64,000 bases of DNA from Cinnamomum chago (taxonomy: Eukaryota; Streptophyta; Magnoliopsida; Laurales; Lauraceae). The stretch's first letter is position 1. Every line of letters begins with the position of its first letter. Below, in pieces: positions 46,765-59,234 of the stretch. The position numbers and the translations under genes are program-made. Under the pieces are notes generated by a model, which was given only the letters and a program-made list of their open reading frames with translations, ran no database searches and was not told where the DNA came from. The stretch covers positions 62,653,501 through 62,717,500 of the forward strand of contig CP142458.1 of assembly GCA_038049695.1 (NCBI GenBank), written 5' to 3'.

Positions 46765-49700
46765 GTAACAACCTTATCAATGACTTGACATGTTCACAAT
46801 AATGAGCTGAGATCTTTGGTAAAACAAAGTTCTCAACTCCACTCCAATACATATTGGTCGCTAACTCCTACTATTAGATCATGGAACCAAATTTACATGG
46901 GTTATTTCTCATAGAGGACAAAAGCTAGGTGCTAGAATCTTGGAATGATAAGACTGAAATTTGTAGTCCACAGGAGGCTCTTTGAATAGGGGTATTTAAT
47001 CATCATAATGATATGACTAGTTACAACTTATCTATATTTAATGTTACATTATACAAATAAAGAGTGATCATCTTGGGATGATTTAAAATTGTGTGTTCAT
47101 AGTTTGAAACTGGATCCAACTGAGTTAGTCTGACTCACAAGACACAATGGATATGCATATGATTGTTATTGTAGGGCATGAATGTTGTTTTACTCAGATT
47201 TTAATAGTAATAAACAAATTTTAAGATTCTGCAATGCCCTACTTGAAACATCCACTTAGCTGTATAAGATCAATCTGTATGTACATTAAGTTGATGAGTA
47301 ACTATACCAAATTGTTGAATGAAGGAGCATGCAGGGATAGTATGATGCTTAATTAAGACATCAATGTCCCAAAACTAAATTTCAAGGCTTGTTTCTTTGC
47401 CTTCATTGAGAAGCATATCCACAAAAAAATAGTAGTTGGAATCTCAAGAAAAAAAAATTGGAACAACAAAACCTCCCTATTCAATTTTGTTTGAATGTAG
47501 ATTTCTTTTTCCTGCTACCTTGCTAATTAAAAGATGCAGAACTTTCTGTTCTTTTCTAATACTAACGAAAATGTGTTCCTGTCCACTATATGAGCTTGAC
47601 CTGTCTAAATGCCATTATCTTTTACCAGCTCAATTGAACTTCAATGTGCTTGGTTCTTTCTTGAAAATACATCTTGCTTTCCTTGAATTCCTCATGACTA
47701 CCTGATTAACTCCATAACATATGCAATATCTGGTCTATTAATTGTTGATCAGACAAAGCTAGAGTTCCCTTTGCTTTAATTATGTTAGAAAACTGAAACT
47801 GATCAGTGAAGCATCTTTGTTAATTGGTGTGTGTCCTGCATATTCCTTGGAATGATCACCCTTAATCATCTGTATTAAGATGTTTTTTTTTTGGTTCATC
47901 AATCTATTGTGGGAAGATTGCTCTCTGTTACCAAGAAATCCCACACTTTGCAATTCCCATCGATCTACTAAATTCTGAATCAAAGGCTCTCAACCACAAT
48001 CACTTTTCTATTCAAACGGAATTTTTTTTGTTTTTTTGTAGCTTTGTAAAAGTTACCACCAAAGTCATGACACCATCTAAGAGAGCAATTATTTATTTAT
48101 TTATTTATTATTTTTGTCTACTTGGAGCTAAGTCTAGCTCTTAAGATTTTCAACCAACCAAAAGAACTCACAAATAGAAAGCAAGAAGGAATTAAGGAAG
48201 GAGATCATTGTCCTCAATCTAATAACAAAATCCTGAATCTACAAGAAAGAACTAGCGGAAACCTCAAAGAGAAATCGAAATTCCTATTTGATGGATTCGA
48301 ATGTGGAGACTCCGACACGCAGCCGGAGATCTATGTGTGTTTCGGCGATTGGGAAGCTCCTCTTGTCTGTCCTATGAGATGGAATAAAAATACCAGCCTT
48401 AGGGCTCTCTTATCTTGTATAGAGAAGTCCTAAAGAATCACACTTACTAGAGGCTTTTTTGCCAAGAAACCCACATCCACTAATCCTACTGGGAGTCTTA
48501 TTAGTGAGACTATATCAAGTTTTATATTAAATAAGATTGTATTCTCCGTTGGCATCAGCCCTATTTAATTTGACATGGGACCCGTGGCATGCGGGCCACA
48601 CGATTTCCTACGGTATGGAATTTAATTAGCAACAGAACAATGACTTATATAGCAACCCAAAACCCCTAACTTTCCTAAAATAGTAGAAGTTATTAAATAT
48701 GGTAAATAGCCCTATAATTACATAAAACCCTCAACCTAAACTCCAAATTATTTTTCATGACCTTCCACCAAAATTCAGACTCAAACAGGCTTAAAAACCG
48801 TAAAACAAGCATAATAGAAAATTAATATGAAATTAAAGTAAGTTTTGGATGAAAATTGCATCCTTCCAAATGGCCTCAATTTGCATTGGTAATGGCAACC
48901 ACTTTTAGAGCATGTTTGGTAAGAAGTGAGGAATCCATAGATCTGATGATTCTTCACTACCATTGAAATAAGGATTTCTCGCTGGGAATTTATATGATTG
49001 GTAATTTCATATTGATATTAGTGTGTATCAATGCATACAGTTGAGAAAAATAGGGTTCGGTGTGCAAATCCACTTAAGTGAGGATTCTCAAATCTTATGA
49101 GGGGTGGTCGGATATGAAAATCCTAACAAATGAAGATTTCTATTCGCCCAAATCCTCCTGAATTTATAATTGCCAAACATGGATTTACTACAACTAAAGG
49201 AAAACTGAAATCTTTTCCCTAAGTATTTGGTTGCCAAACGTGACCTTAGACGCAGTGAAGTGTAATTTTGTTTCTTGTGGGGACTATTGTAAAAAACTTT
49301 CAAATTTTTATCAACCCTGCATATGCACACGAGACGATATTTGGATTAAAAGTTATGGCTGTATGAAGTTGACACAATAATTTTGCTTTGATAATTTCTT
49401 AGTATGTTCTCATTCCCAAAATTGTTCTGCCACTTGTTCCACGTCAAGAACATAAATTCATGTGATAGAAATAGTTAAAACAATGTTAGGTCTTGGTCAT
49501 CACGAATGCCTCCCAATTGCCTATAAAATACTTACATTTCTTTCTTTAATTCTATCAACTGGATTCATCTCACACCTCTATTGCATAAACAAAAATGTTG
49601 CAAAATAAATAATCTTTACATTTCAATGTCGCATTATTAGTTCTAGACCTAAACGCTAAGTTTGAAAAAAAAAAAAAAATCCTATTGAATTCATGAAGGA

Positions 49701-49813
49701 AACGCAAGGAGCTACAGCTTACTAGGGATCACTGAATTCCTAGGATTCTTTTTCATTGAATGTGTGCAAACGGTACTCATAATATAACCATAGCTAGCAT
49801 AGCAATGGAATAA
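46765..49813. other. Intergenic DNA, no gene
   Basis: It holds an (ATTT)n run at about 48093-48114. A 103-codon plus-strand frame at 48122-48433 has no domain, and the surrounding 48100-48620 DNA has the look of a retroelement terminal fragment without clear ends. I see nothing else. Confidence 0.4.
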
Positions 49814-51131
49814 GGTGCTTTTTTTTTTTCATATACGGTCATCTAAACTCATCGATAACTCCCCATTATTACCAAATAAGACAATTTTACCTATACATTC
49901 TCAGTACCATCCGTACCTTTGCATAGCCAAAAGTCATTTTTTTTCCTTTGTGATATCACAACAAATTTTGTGATATTGCAACTTATATTGTGATATTGCA
50001 AATTATTCACTTGTGATATATATCGCAATTTATATTATGATATTGCATAAAGTTTTACATTAAAAGTCAATGAATGCATCTCTGTTTATAATTTCCTTTT
50101 GTTCTGTAGCTTTCATCTTTTGCTTGGGTTCGTTGCTTCCTTTCTTTGCAAGTGAATCCTTCTTTTTCCATATATAGCATTGAGTCTCCTACCATATCTT
50201 TCTCCGCTACCATTGTCGAATCCATCATTAGTATTCATTCCCTGTTTCCCACCCAGTATGTATCTCTCTCTTATTTATTGTGTTATTTCTTTTCTTCTTT
50301 TTTGTCTTTTGAAGGTAGTTAGGGTACAAGGAATCCCACATGTAGAAACATTTGAAACATTTTATATAAATATTAATAGTGACCTTATGAGGGACTTATA
50401 GAGCCTCACTTTTTGATGAACATCCACGTTGAAAATGTAGGCATTCAGCCTGATATATATCTTCTGATAGTTTATTGAATTCCAATTACATTTGAACATC
50501 TGGTTGTTGATATATTAAAAAAACCATGTTGTTCTCATATCATGAATTACCACTTCAGGTTTTGGACTAGACGTCCAGTTGCAAAAAAATAATGTGGGAT
50601 GTCTTGTTGATCTCGCCTTGTGGTGGGTCCCAGAACAAACTTGCTAGAAAAGAGAGGGAAGAAGGATTACTAGGTTTTACTAGGGGCGACTGCAACAACA
50701 CCAAACTCAGGAAAGCCCAAATTGTGAAACAATGGAGGCCAAAATCCCTCTTCGATGGAGGCATGCAATGGAGACCATGCTGATTTGTTGACGTCGAACG
50801 GATGTTGGGGGACTTGCGTAATTGCAAATAGGTTGACAAGGGAGAAGGAGAGTGAAATTGACTGGGGAAGCGAGTTATAGTAGGTGAAAATAAGAAAAAG
50901 TCGAAGCAGAAAGGGATAAAAGGATGAAAAGGGTTTTTCGAGTTGCGATATCATAATATAAATTGCGATATCGCAAGTGAATAATTTGCGATATCGCAAA
51001 ATTTGTTGTGATATAGCAAAGGAAAAAGTGACTTTTGGCTTGCGCGAAGAACGTGTAGATAACTTATTTGTCTAGTTTGGTAACAAGGGGGAGTTATCGA
51101 TAAATTTGGGTGACCATACAGAAAAAATCCC
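49814..51131. mobile_element. MULE-like element with about 230-bp inverted arms and GCGATATCGC palindromes
   Basis: 1318 bp. The flanks ATGGAATAA (49805-49813) and ATGGACTAA (51132-51140) match 8 of 9. The arms (49814-50055 and 50900-51131) pair throughout: ATACGGTCATCTAAACTCAT, TCGATAACTCCCC, AAAAGTCA, and a run of three or four near-palindromic GCGATATCGCAA units. The interior, 50060-50895, has short open frames on both strands (for example 50180-50401 and 50567-50839) without a transposase, so a Pack-MULE carrying captured DNA is possible. Confidence 0.85.
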
Positions 51132-51140
51132 ATGGACTAA

Positions 51141-52689
51141 ATTAAGCTATGATGATGGTGATAAAGTGTGAACAATTATTTCCTATCAAATGGTGAAGTT
51201 TTGATATCCATTATGATCCTTCACTCTTCACCCCTTCTTATACTAAGCCCACTTCCTAGGAATTCATTGCGATTTTGCCAAACATGCCGTTGGCCACAAA
51301 GCAATCACGACTGTCCATTTCATCACTTGCTTTAAACTTTATCTTGTGAACCTACTTGCTGCATACGGTGTTTTGCCCTTAATGGGAACAAACAGTGACA
51401 GATGATCTTAATCATCTGACTTTTGCCAGTTGAATTTAGAATGCTGATTGCATTCTCCTTAAGCTTCCAATTTGAAGGCCACTATTGCATCATTGCAGTA
51501 GTTTGATTAAGTTGTTTCTTAGGCTTTACTCAATCCACCATTCAGCCCAGAAATCACGGCTAAATTGCAAGTTCTGGCAAACACACATTGAAATCTAGTC
51601 TAAGTATTTGATATGTTTTGATATAAGGAGAGAAAAACAAGAAATCAGATCTGCATATTCTTCCCTTTCATATCTTGTAGTGTCCATGTGTAGCCCACTA
51701 TAAATTTTGTTCCTGTTACAATCACTGTCATAAGTGGTTTCACAATCATGCCGCACCATGTAAAGTAAATGCCTGGTGTGCTCATCTCATCACCTGCACC
51801 TGAAAGGTGAACTCACATTAGCCAATGTGAGTGGCAAATGACTCATCGGATCTTGCTTTGTGGCAACTCATCCACCGTACATGTGGCAAATATTTACAGC
51901 AAGATGACACGATCTGTTTTCATGGGTCCCACTATCGATAGAATCTGGGCCGAAATTTTGCATCGATTGGGTCTTTGTAGCCATATTGATTTGTTTGAAT
52001 GATAAGCATCAGTTTGATGGTTATGATTATCTGATCAAAATACAGGAAAGACTTTGAATTTAGCTCATCCACAATGAGGTCTAAGCTAGTACTTGGACGG
52101 TCCAGATTGGCACCCTTTCACATGTGCGGTGGATGATCTCAAAATTTTTGCTATAGGTTTAGGCCTTAGGGGTTGGATCCATAAAAGTCTGGAAGTTTTG
52201 TTTGATGTTTGAACTCAGCTAGTTTCAGTTAAAAGTGAAACTCTATGTGAGACCCAATTATATGGTTTCACATGGACAAGCTTGATTGCATCTAAAGGGG
52301 TGAACACATTTTGAGTTGCTGGAGTTAAGGTGAATGACTCAATGGGTCATTCAGTTGAAGTAGTTGCACCATATCTGAGTTTCTACAGGCTTGGATGTTG
52401 AACTAGTGGGCCTGCTTTATTCGATTTTCTTATAGTTAGGCCCAACCCATTGACGCCCGTAGTCTCTATTTCATAAGGAAACAAGGGCACCAAGCAGATG
52501 GAAAAGTTTAACCACCTGATCATTTAATGACTACTCGCATTGACCCCAGGGTGAACCTGGAGCTTGAAAGGATGTGCATCAGATGCTTGGGTTTGGTAAG
52601 TACAGAGTAGTCCATACTGAGTTTTTTGGTTCAGGTTCTGATTGGTTAAACAGGGACATGTACGTTCACATCCCTAAATGAGAGGTATT
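51141..52689. other. Intergenic DNA, dispersed repeats
   Basis: 51780-52160 has 'ggtggatgatctcaaaattt' and 'cacatgtgcggtggatgag'-like wording resembling 37880-38170 in the GTD-binding intron. 52600-52680 ends with ACATCCCTA, perhaps the right end of an older TAGGGATG hAT. No gene. Confidence 0.35.
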
Positions 52690-53056
52690 TAGGGATGTAA
52701 ATGGGTCCCCGATTCTCCGATTACTCAGGGATTCGACCCATTAAAAACTGGGTCCGAGTCTTTATTTAGGCCCCGATAAGTAAATGAGTCCGGGTCCGGT
52801 TCCACCTTGGGCTGGGACCCGTAGACCCAAGACCCGAAATATTACCTCAATTTTTGAAAATCTCTCCTAAAAACCATATTTTCTTAGTTTTATTCTCTAC
52901 TTAGACTCAGACCCGGATATAGTACCTTCCCATATATGGTTTTGGTTCCGGTTTCGAAGCAGTTTCGGGTCTGGTTCCGGTTCCACCTTCTCCTTAACTG
53001 TTCCAGTTCCGGGCCCACCATGGACCCATACCGGAACAGACCTGTTTACAACCCTA
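52690..53056. mobile_element. hAT-like element, TAGGGATG family, copy C
   Basis: 367 bp. The ends TAGGGATGTAAATGGGTCC and, inward from the right, TAGGGTTGTAAACAGGTC pair. The flanks GAGGTATT and GATGCATC match 5 of 8. The interior is rich in GGTTCCGGTT and GACCCGG words, as in copies A and B. Confidence 0.7.
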
Positions 53057-53404
53057 GATGCATCCATTCATCTGGTGGTCCTCACTAGGGATGGAACATA
53101 ATGATGTCAATAGGTCAAATTTGGGCTGAAAATTAAGGGAAATTAGATCCATATAAGCAATTAATATAATGCATAGAGATATGGGCTATAGTTTTATATA
53201 ATATCAGTTAATATTTGATCAAAATCGAACAGTCGTAACAAGTTTGTTTCAACTTCATATTGTTGCCCTCATCCCTGCGACCGATCCATGGGCACGCCAT
53301 GCTTCCCATATTTGTAGCCTTCTGTACCCAATTGTGTGGGCTTTCCTTTCCGCTAAAATGCTCTTCTCTTTCCAGTTGTGTGGGCCATCATTCCCACTTG
53401 TGTG

Positions 53405-53467
53405 GCATCCCTGGGTCCAAGGCCCCTAGGCTGGGGGTAAAAAAAAAAAAAAAGAAAGAAAAAAAAA
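53405..53467 (+). mobile_element. SINE 3'-end remnant
   Basis: CCTAGGCTGGGGGTAAAAAA resembles the tail of the SINE at 53600-53795 (CCTAAGCTGGGTAAAAAAAA). The A-run continues to about 53467. The tRNA-like head is not visible. Confidence 0.45.
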
Positions 53468-53602
53468 CCTTCGTAGCGTTGTCTCCATTTACCATCAACA
53501 TTGGTTTCCAATGAAACGTGTGGAATGCCCAATTTCCATGATGCTGAAACCGGACATTAAGATGAAAAACCCGATGTATATCTGATTAGTGTATTATAGT
53601 AT

Positions 53603-53795
53603 GCTGTCCCGTTAAGAATGACCTCTTATCCCAATGGTAAGAGGCGTCAGTTCTACCTAACCGCATAGGGTTCGAACCTGGGCAGTCACCTTTTAGCACC
53701 CGAGGGTTGTTCAACCTCACCGGAGATCTACTTCCCTCTCTCTCCATAGGGCTGAGGTCCCAGGCTCCCAGCCCCTAAGCTGGGTAAAAAAAAGA
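53603..53795 (+). mobile_element. tRNA-derived SINE
   Basis: TCCCAATGGTAAGAGG (A-box-like) and GGTTCGAACC (a perfect B box, near 53669-53678) have about the 35-bp spacing of an RNA polymerase III internal promoter. A short body and a CTGGGTAAAAAAAA tail follow. AAGAAT occurs at both ends (at 53615 and 53791), a possible short target duplication. Confidence 0.8.
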
Positions 53796-53869
53796 ATAAT
53801 ATATTTATAGTTTGTGGAGAGAACATTGATTGGGTCTGGTTATGAAAAGATGAAATAGTTCATTTTTTT

Positions 53870-54345
53870 TGGATTGCTCATTATTAGGTCTTAATAGATC
53901 TTCCACTCTTACATCTTTATTTGCTTCGTTCTTGGGTCTTAGATCAATTGGTTCTCATATGAACAGACCTAGTTGATATGGTTTGTATGGCTTGGATGAC
54001 AAAATTCATTAGATTGTTTGTTAGATATATGGTCCTCTGGTGTCTTTTGGAGTCTCAATGGATGTCACATTTTCGATTAAAAACCATAATCGTAAGATGC
54101 TCTAGAAATGGTGAGGGATAACAATGGCGAGAAGAATGGAACTAAAATTTTGGATATTTGCAAATTAGCTATGTCTTTTGAAGAGATAAAGTTTATTCAG
54201 GTTAATTTCTAGAATTTTGAATGAGGCTGCTCAGGCTCTTCCCAAGGAGGGGCGGGCTGGGCTATCGTGTTTGGATGAGGCTGTGCGGACTGGTTAATGG
54301 TCTTTTAACTGTAGATATTTTTAGATTCAATTCAACAGTTAATAT
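53870..54345 (+). mobile_element. LINE 3' fragment, strongly decayed
   Basis: Frames read DIWSSGVFWSLNG and, farther on, FRILNEAAQALPKEGRAG, reminiscent of the linker and RNase H end of plant LINEs. Several stops interrupt it. No clear tail. Confidence 0.4.
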
Positions 54346-54809
54346 ACGTTTGATAAGCATAAAAACTGGATAAGGCGCAAAAGAGTGTGAAAGATCAGCA
54401 CTGATTGAAGGTGAGCCGAGTGGGATCCATGCATAGACCTGACTGCCTCATATAAGGAGAAAATCCACCCTTTAAAAGTGTCTTTCGAGTTTATGAAGAG
54501 TCTTTTGAAAAAGAGAGAAAAAAAAAAAAGGTATTGAAAACTATTTTTGCCACCTCCACAATGGCCTCAATTTTTTGTAGGATTGATTAGTGAAGGAAAT
54601 TTAATATAGAATGAGAGTCAACTGGTCGAAAGTTCGAACTCCAAAGGAGCGACTCGATGCTGAAATGTGCATATATATTGTGAAATTACGCTGATCAAGT
54701 TCCACTCGAGGGAAAGTGTTGAAAAATATATCTACTCTTCTATTAATGGCTTGAGGTTTTGATAGGAATTTTTTAGGGAGAACACTTAATTAATAGACAT
54801 AAGTTTAAA
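54346..54809. other. Intergenic DNA, nothing recognised
   Basis: AT-rich with A-runs. No domains or terminal repeats. Confidence 0.4.
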
Positions 54810-55155
54810 TAGGGATGGCAATGGGTCCGGATCATGTGCAGGTACCCTCCCAAACCTGAACCGATTTGTGACATGTTGAATTTTTTACTGCCAGAACCGA
54901 TTCAGTGGGTTTTGTTAATCCCAATTTTTTTATTTATTTTTAAAACAAAACATAATATTCCATAAAATGCATTGAGTGAGGGTCTTGAAAACATGGCCTC
55001 ATGATCAAGTTGGATGGTTGGTACTAGTTATTCTATACAAAATGTGTATAAAGTATATAATCAGGGCGGGGTGAGTCCAACCCGCCTAAAACTCAAACCC
55101 AACTCAGGTCAAAGCTTAACTGCAGCCATTCACACTCGACACATTGTTATCCCTA
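54810..55155. mobile_element. hAT-like element, TAGGGATGGCAATGGG ends
   Basis: 346 bp. The left end TAGGGATGGCAATGGGTC pairs with the right end read inward, TAGGGATAACAATGTG. The flanks AGTTTAAA and CATTTGAA match 5 of 8. The interior has GGGTGAGTCCAACCCG and similar words. Confidence 0.65.
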
Positions 55156-56130
55156 CATTTGAAGTGCTTTTATAGTGACTAGCATAAACCCCAATGCGAT
55201 GCACAGGTTAATCTCATAGTATCAAGGATGATGAATATATTAGAAATGCCATGCAATAATCGCCAGAATTATTAGGACTTATATCTGTTGATGTTTTTTG
55301 TTTAAAGAAAGAAAGAAGACCTAGTGTTAGTTTTATATTTGTTGATAGTTTTTTTAAAGAAAGAAAGAAGCCCTAAAGTTAAATCGCCAGTGATTTCATT
55401 TTTGGAAATAAAAAGAAATTAATCACAAACACTTATATTGACATTTCTTTTTAAGACAAACCCCAATGTCAAATCCCCGTATTCTTTGCCTTAAAATAAA
55501 TAAATAAATAAATAAATAAATAAAAATATATATATATATATATATAAAACAGTTACAGACACATTTCTATTGACATCAACAGCAAAATTGCATAGCATTA
55601 AAATAAAAATCATACCTTAATAGGTGCTGAGATGGAAGAGAAGGCCACAAAGAACGAGGAAGAGGAGAGTTCATTAAGATATATACGAAGCTCTTTGCTA
55701 AGCCCTACTTATGAATTATAAACCGCTCAAAGTAAACAATCTTCACTAACTCTCATCACTAATCCTTCATAATATTTTCCTCACATCTTTAATAACTAAA
55801 TTCCATCATTTCATTAGAAGTGGCCCACCATCACAATATATGAATTTTCATAACAATTTCCTCATGTCTTCAATAAGCGGTCTGTCTGATGTTAGATTTG
55901 AGTGATTTCTTATTAAAATGATAACTATTTAGTTATTAGCTCAAATTAACTGTTCAGGTTGTACGAGACTTAACCATATATCACATGGACTTCGATGCTA
56001 CTTAAAGGAAAAGGGCAAGTTTTTTTTTTTCCTTTTAATCCCAGCCAAGGGGATTGGGAACAATAAGAGCACCTACACGCATGAGGAAAGAGCACGCACA
56101 CAAGCGTGTACAAGTTAGTGGGAGTGTAGA
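55156..56130. other. Intergenic DNA with simple repeats
   Basis: A duplicated stretch near 55260-55390 ('tgttgatgttttttgtttaaagaaagaaagaag') and an (AAAT)n-(AT)n tract at 55493-55545. No gene. Confidence 0.5.
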
Positions 56131-56876
56131 TTGAAAAACACTTTTATCATAAAGTTTAGATGTTTTTACAAAAAGATCCCTGTATTTTTGGAAAGCCTAA
56201 AAAAGGCCCCTCTATTTTTTACTTTTGCTTAAACCCCCCATTCAGACAGTGAAAGCCATCTCTGTGAACTTCTATGAGTAAATGACAATTAGACCCTAAT
56301 TTGTTTAAACTTCTGTAGATGTGAGATGTGAAGCAACAAGAAGGTGGGGTGAAGAACGCCAAGTTAGTGAGGGAATTAACAACAATAAACAATCTGTCAT
56401 TGGAGGCAAACTCCTACTTCTTCGAGCTCATGGTGGAGGCTAGTGACTGTATTGAGCTGGAAGCAGTAAAAGCACATACATCGTAATTTTTTTTTTAGTA
56501 CAAAGGAACATACGACCCCCAGCAATAGACAACAGGAGCACCAAATTAAGGCACACCAAAAGACAAGCATCTGCAAAATAAACCAAAACAAGCAGAGCTA
56601 CTGCCTAAACCACAAAAAAATAACAACTAGAGATTGAAGAGGGTTTAATGCCTTGAATCCTCCAATTGAAGAGTATTCTTTTCTCTGATTCTTGAGGTTG
56701 GTTTCAGGTCATATCTTGTGATATGCAGTACTTTTCAACTTGGGTTACATCTGAATTTGCATCCTATTTTGCAATTTTGAGAATGGGGTTTATCTGAAAA
56801 TTGGATTGATAGATCTCACTATTGAGATGGTGATATCTTCTCTTAGGAATCCAGGGTGCTCTCTCTCCGAGTCGTC

Positions 56877-58425
56877 ACTACACAAAAAAATGAAGATTTG
56901 GAACGTTGGTTTGGCGCGGTTCTTAACCATTTCTAATTAGATCATACGGTTTAAGACCGTTTTAAACAAGAAAACCATTCCTAATCTAAAAAAAGTGGGG
57001 CCAACACTAAAACCCCTCTCTTAAAAAAATACCTAAAACGTTCTCCCACTCCCGTTCCCTCCTTTCTCATCTCGGTTTCACCCGCGACCTCTCTCTCGAA
57101 ATCGACCAAACCTTCTTCGGCGATGACTAGGACATTCCTCACCCTCCCTTTGAGCATCACCACCTCCTCCTTGGTCTTCCTGAGCCACAAGGACTTCAAC
57201 GTTTTGATCAATTCCCATACTAAAGAGACGCCTTGAAGACCGACCTCCCTTTGCCAGAGATCTCATCGGAGAAGACAACAATCTCGTTGGATAAGATTAG
57301 ACTTGGCCATCATCAACATTTGCTGCTTCATATATAGCATGTGCTGCACAATATACTCTTACCAGTAACGAAGCATTATCCGTCTCCAATAACTCTAACA
57401 ATACTTTGATGTATTAATTTTTGGGAGATGCTATGATGAGAGACATTTCTTACCTTATATGCAGATATGGGTGACGACCCTCACATTTAAGTTGTTGGCA
57501 TTGGATATGGATGTGAGGACCCTCACACAATCTCTCATATAAGGTGAGAGATATCTCTCATAGGAATATCTCCCATATTTTTTATATTTAAAATCTCTCA
57601 CACATCTATTGGTTTTACTTCCACAGCTTCTTCTATGTAATCCCGGACAAGTGGTGACCCAAAAGCTACATGCATGCATCAAAGTTTGAAGGCTTTGAGA
57701 GGCTATGAGAAGATTTTTTTTTTTTTTTTTTTTTTTTTTAAATGATTGGAGACGTTATCACAACATTGGTCGGCAAAGAGAAAGGTGGAAGCAGTACGAA
57801 GAATATCAAACTCAAGATAAGTCCTTTAAAAGAAGAAGATCCACGGAAGGAGACATTGCAATGTTTATTGCCAAGGTGTCCTTCGATCTTTCTATTTCCT
57901 TTTTCTTTTTAGTAATGAAATGACTGAATGTTGTTAAAAAATGTTGTATGATGGGAATCTGGTATGGATTTTTAAATATTAAAAGGTTGTCTATTTGAGT
58001 TCAAGCCAATATATGGATTTCAATTTTATGATTGTCTTTGTATAAATGTGAGTACCACAACTTTCATTTTTTTTTTTTGTGATTTTTTAAAAATGTAATT
58101 AGCAGTGGTTTAATAGATTATGATTTTTTTATATAAAAAACCCTCTTAAAATTAGGTACGGTGATAAACCCGTTCTTAATGAATTTAAGAACGCATGGAA
58201 AGTGTACCCCCAAACACTAATTTCGAATGATTTAAAACCATTTCAAAAATAAAATTACGAACGGCTCCAAACTACATCAAAAAAATAGGAACGGGGTTTG
58301 TAACCGTTTGAAAATAAACTTTAGGAATGATTGGACCGTTCCTAAAAATTAGAGATGCCTTCTTTAGGAATTGTTTAAAAACGTTCCAGAATCGTTTATA
58401 CAATTTAAAACCCATATGATCAGGA
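56877..58425. mobile_element. CACTA (En/Spm)-like fragment
   Basis: The left end CACTACACAAAAAAATG fits the CACTA terminus. Both ends are lined with CACTA-type subterminal motifs: GGTTCTTAACCATT, GGTTTAAGACCGTTTT on the left; ACCGTTCCTAAAAATTAG and AACCGTTTG on the right (58170-58400). The right terminus itself is missing. A poly-T of 27 at 57716-57739 and a MITE at 57423-57574 lie inside. Confidence 0.6.
57423..57574. mobile_element. MULE-type MITE, relative of 11715-11887
   Basis: 152 bp. The ends GGGAGATGCTATGATGAGAG and, inward from the right, GGGAGATATTCCTATGAGAG match the 11715 family; the interior shares the 'cctcacatttaagttg..ggatatggatgtgagg' wording. The flanks TTAATTTTT and ATATTTTTT match 7 of 9. 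Confidence 0.8.
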
Positions 58426-58529
58426 AATCTACTATGCTCTATCCTTGGAAATCATTGCGGGTAATTTTGTCGTTTTCTATAAAATCTACTAACAATTATT
58501 TATTTGATTGCCTAAGGTAGGGGGCTTTA

Positions 58530-59234
58530 TTTCATTAGGGTGCAGCTGGCGTCTTCTTGTTACCTATGTGATAAGCACCAAGAATCAGTCTATAGCCTCC
58601 TCTTCCTTTGTCCCTTTGCCCTTAGCTTCTAGGACTGGTTTAAGCTTAAAGGTAATTTCAGAGCTATAGCGTCAGTCACTGCTTCTTCTCTATGGAGCTC
58701 TCTCTCAGTTAGTTCTTGTTCTAAAGCCAAAAAGGGTCTTGGTGCTTTATTTCTGGTGGCTCTATTCAGCTTGTGGAAGGTTATGAATCTCTCTTTGTTT
58801 AGTGGTATGAAACCTTCTCAAGAAATGGTTTCTAATTTCTTCTAGGTAGATGCTTCCCAAGCTCTTGGTAAAATGTCTTCATCTTTCTCTAGCTCTTCTT
58901 TAGATTCTTTATTAGCCTTATGTATCCAGCACTATCCTAGTCTGTTCAGTGGTATGAAACCTTCTCAAGAAATGGTTTCTAATTTCTTCTAGGTAGATGC
59001 TTCCCAAGCTCTTGGTAAAATGTCTTCATCTTTCTCTAGCTCTTCTTTAGATTCTTTCTTAGCCTTATGTATCCAGCACTATCCTAGTTTGCGTAGTTTG
59101 TGATAGTGGGCTGTCCCCTGTTGTGGGTGGTTTTTTCTGTTGGTTTTTCCTTTTGGCTGTATCTCCTTTTCTTTATTTTCAATTCATTTTTGCAACTTAG
59201 CAAAAAAAAAAAAAAAAAAAAAAAAAGAAAAAAA
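58530..59234 (+). mobile_element. 5'-truncated LINE with 16-bp target duplication
   Basis: The target duplication AAGGTAGGGGGCTTTA is perfect (58514-58529 and 59235-59250). The insert ends with a T-rich plant LINE 3' UTR (GGTTTTTTCTGTTGGTTTTT, CAATTCATTTTTGCAACTTAGC) and a poly-A tail from about 59200. No coding domain remains. Confidence 0.85.
58797..59095. repeat. 147-bp tandem duplication inside the LINE
   Basis: The unit from AGTGGTATGAAACCTTCTCA to CACTATCCTAGT starts at 58801 and again at 58948, nearly identical. The second large copy has a single unit. Confidence 0.9.

Noticed and set aside
49945-51040. Repeated GCGATATCGC words as a satellite or CRISPR-like array
   Set aside because: They occur only in the two inverted arms of one bounded element with a 9-bp target duplication.
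53603-53680. A tRNA gene
   Set aside because: A and B boxes are present, but the acceptor stem and cloverleaf do not form, and an A-rich tail follows: a SINE.
57716-57923. Plus-strand protein starting MRRFFFFF
   Set aside because: The start lies in a poly-T run; only the segment after it is conserved between the duplicated units, and it is reported as a finding, not a gene.
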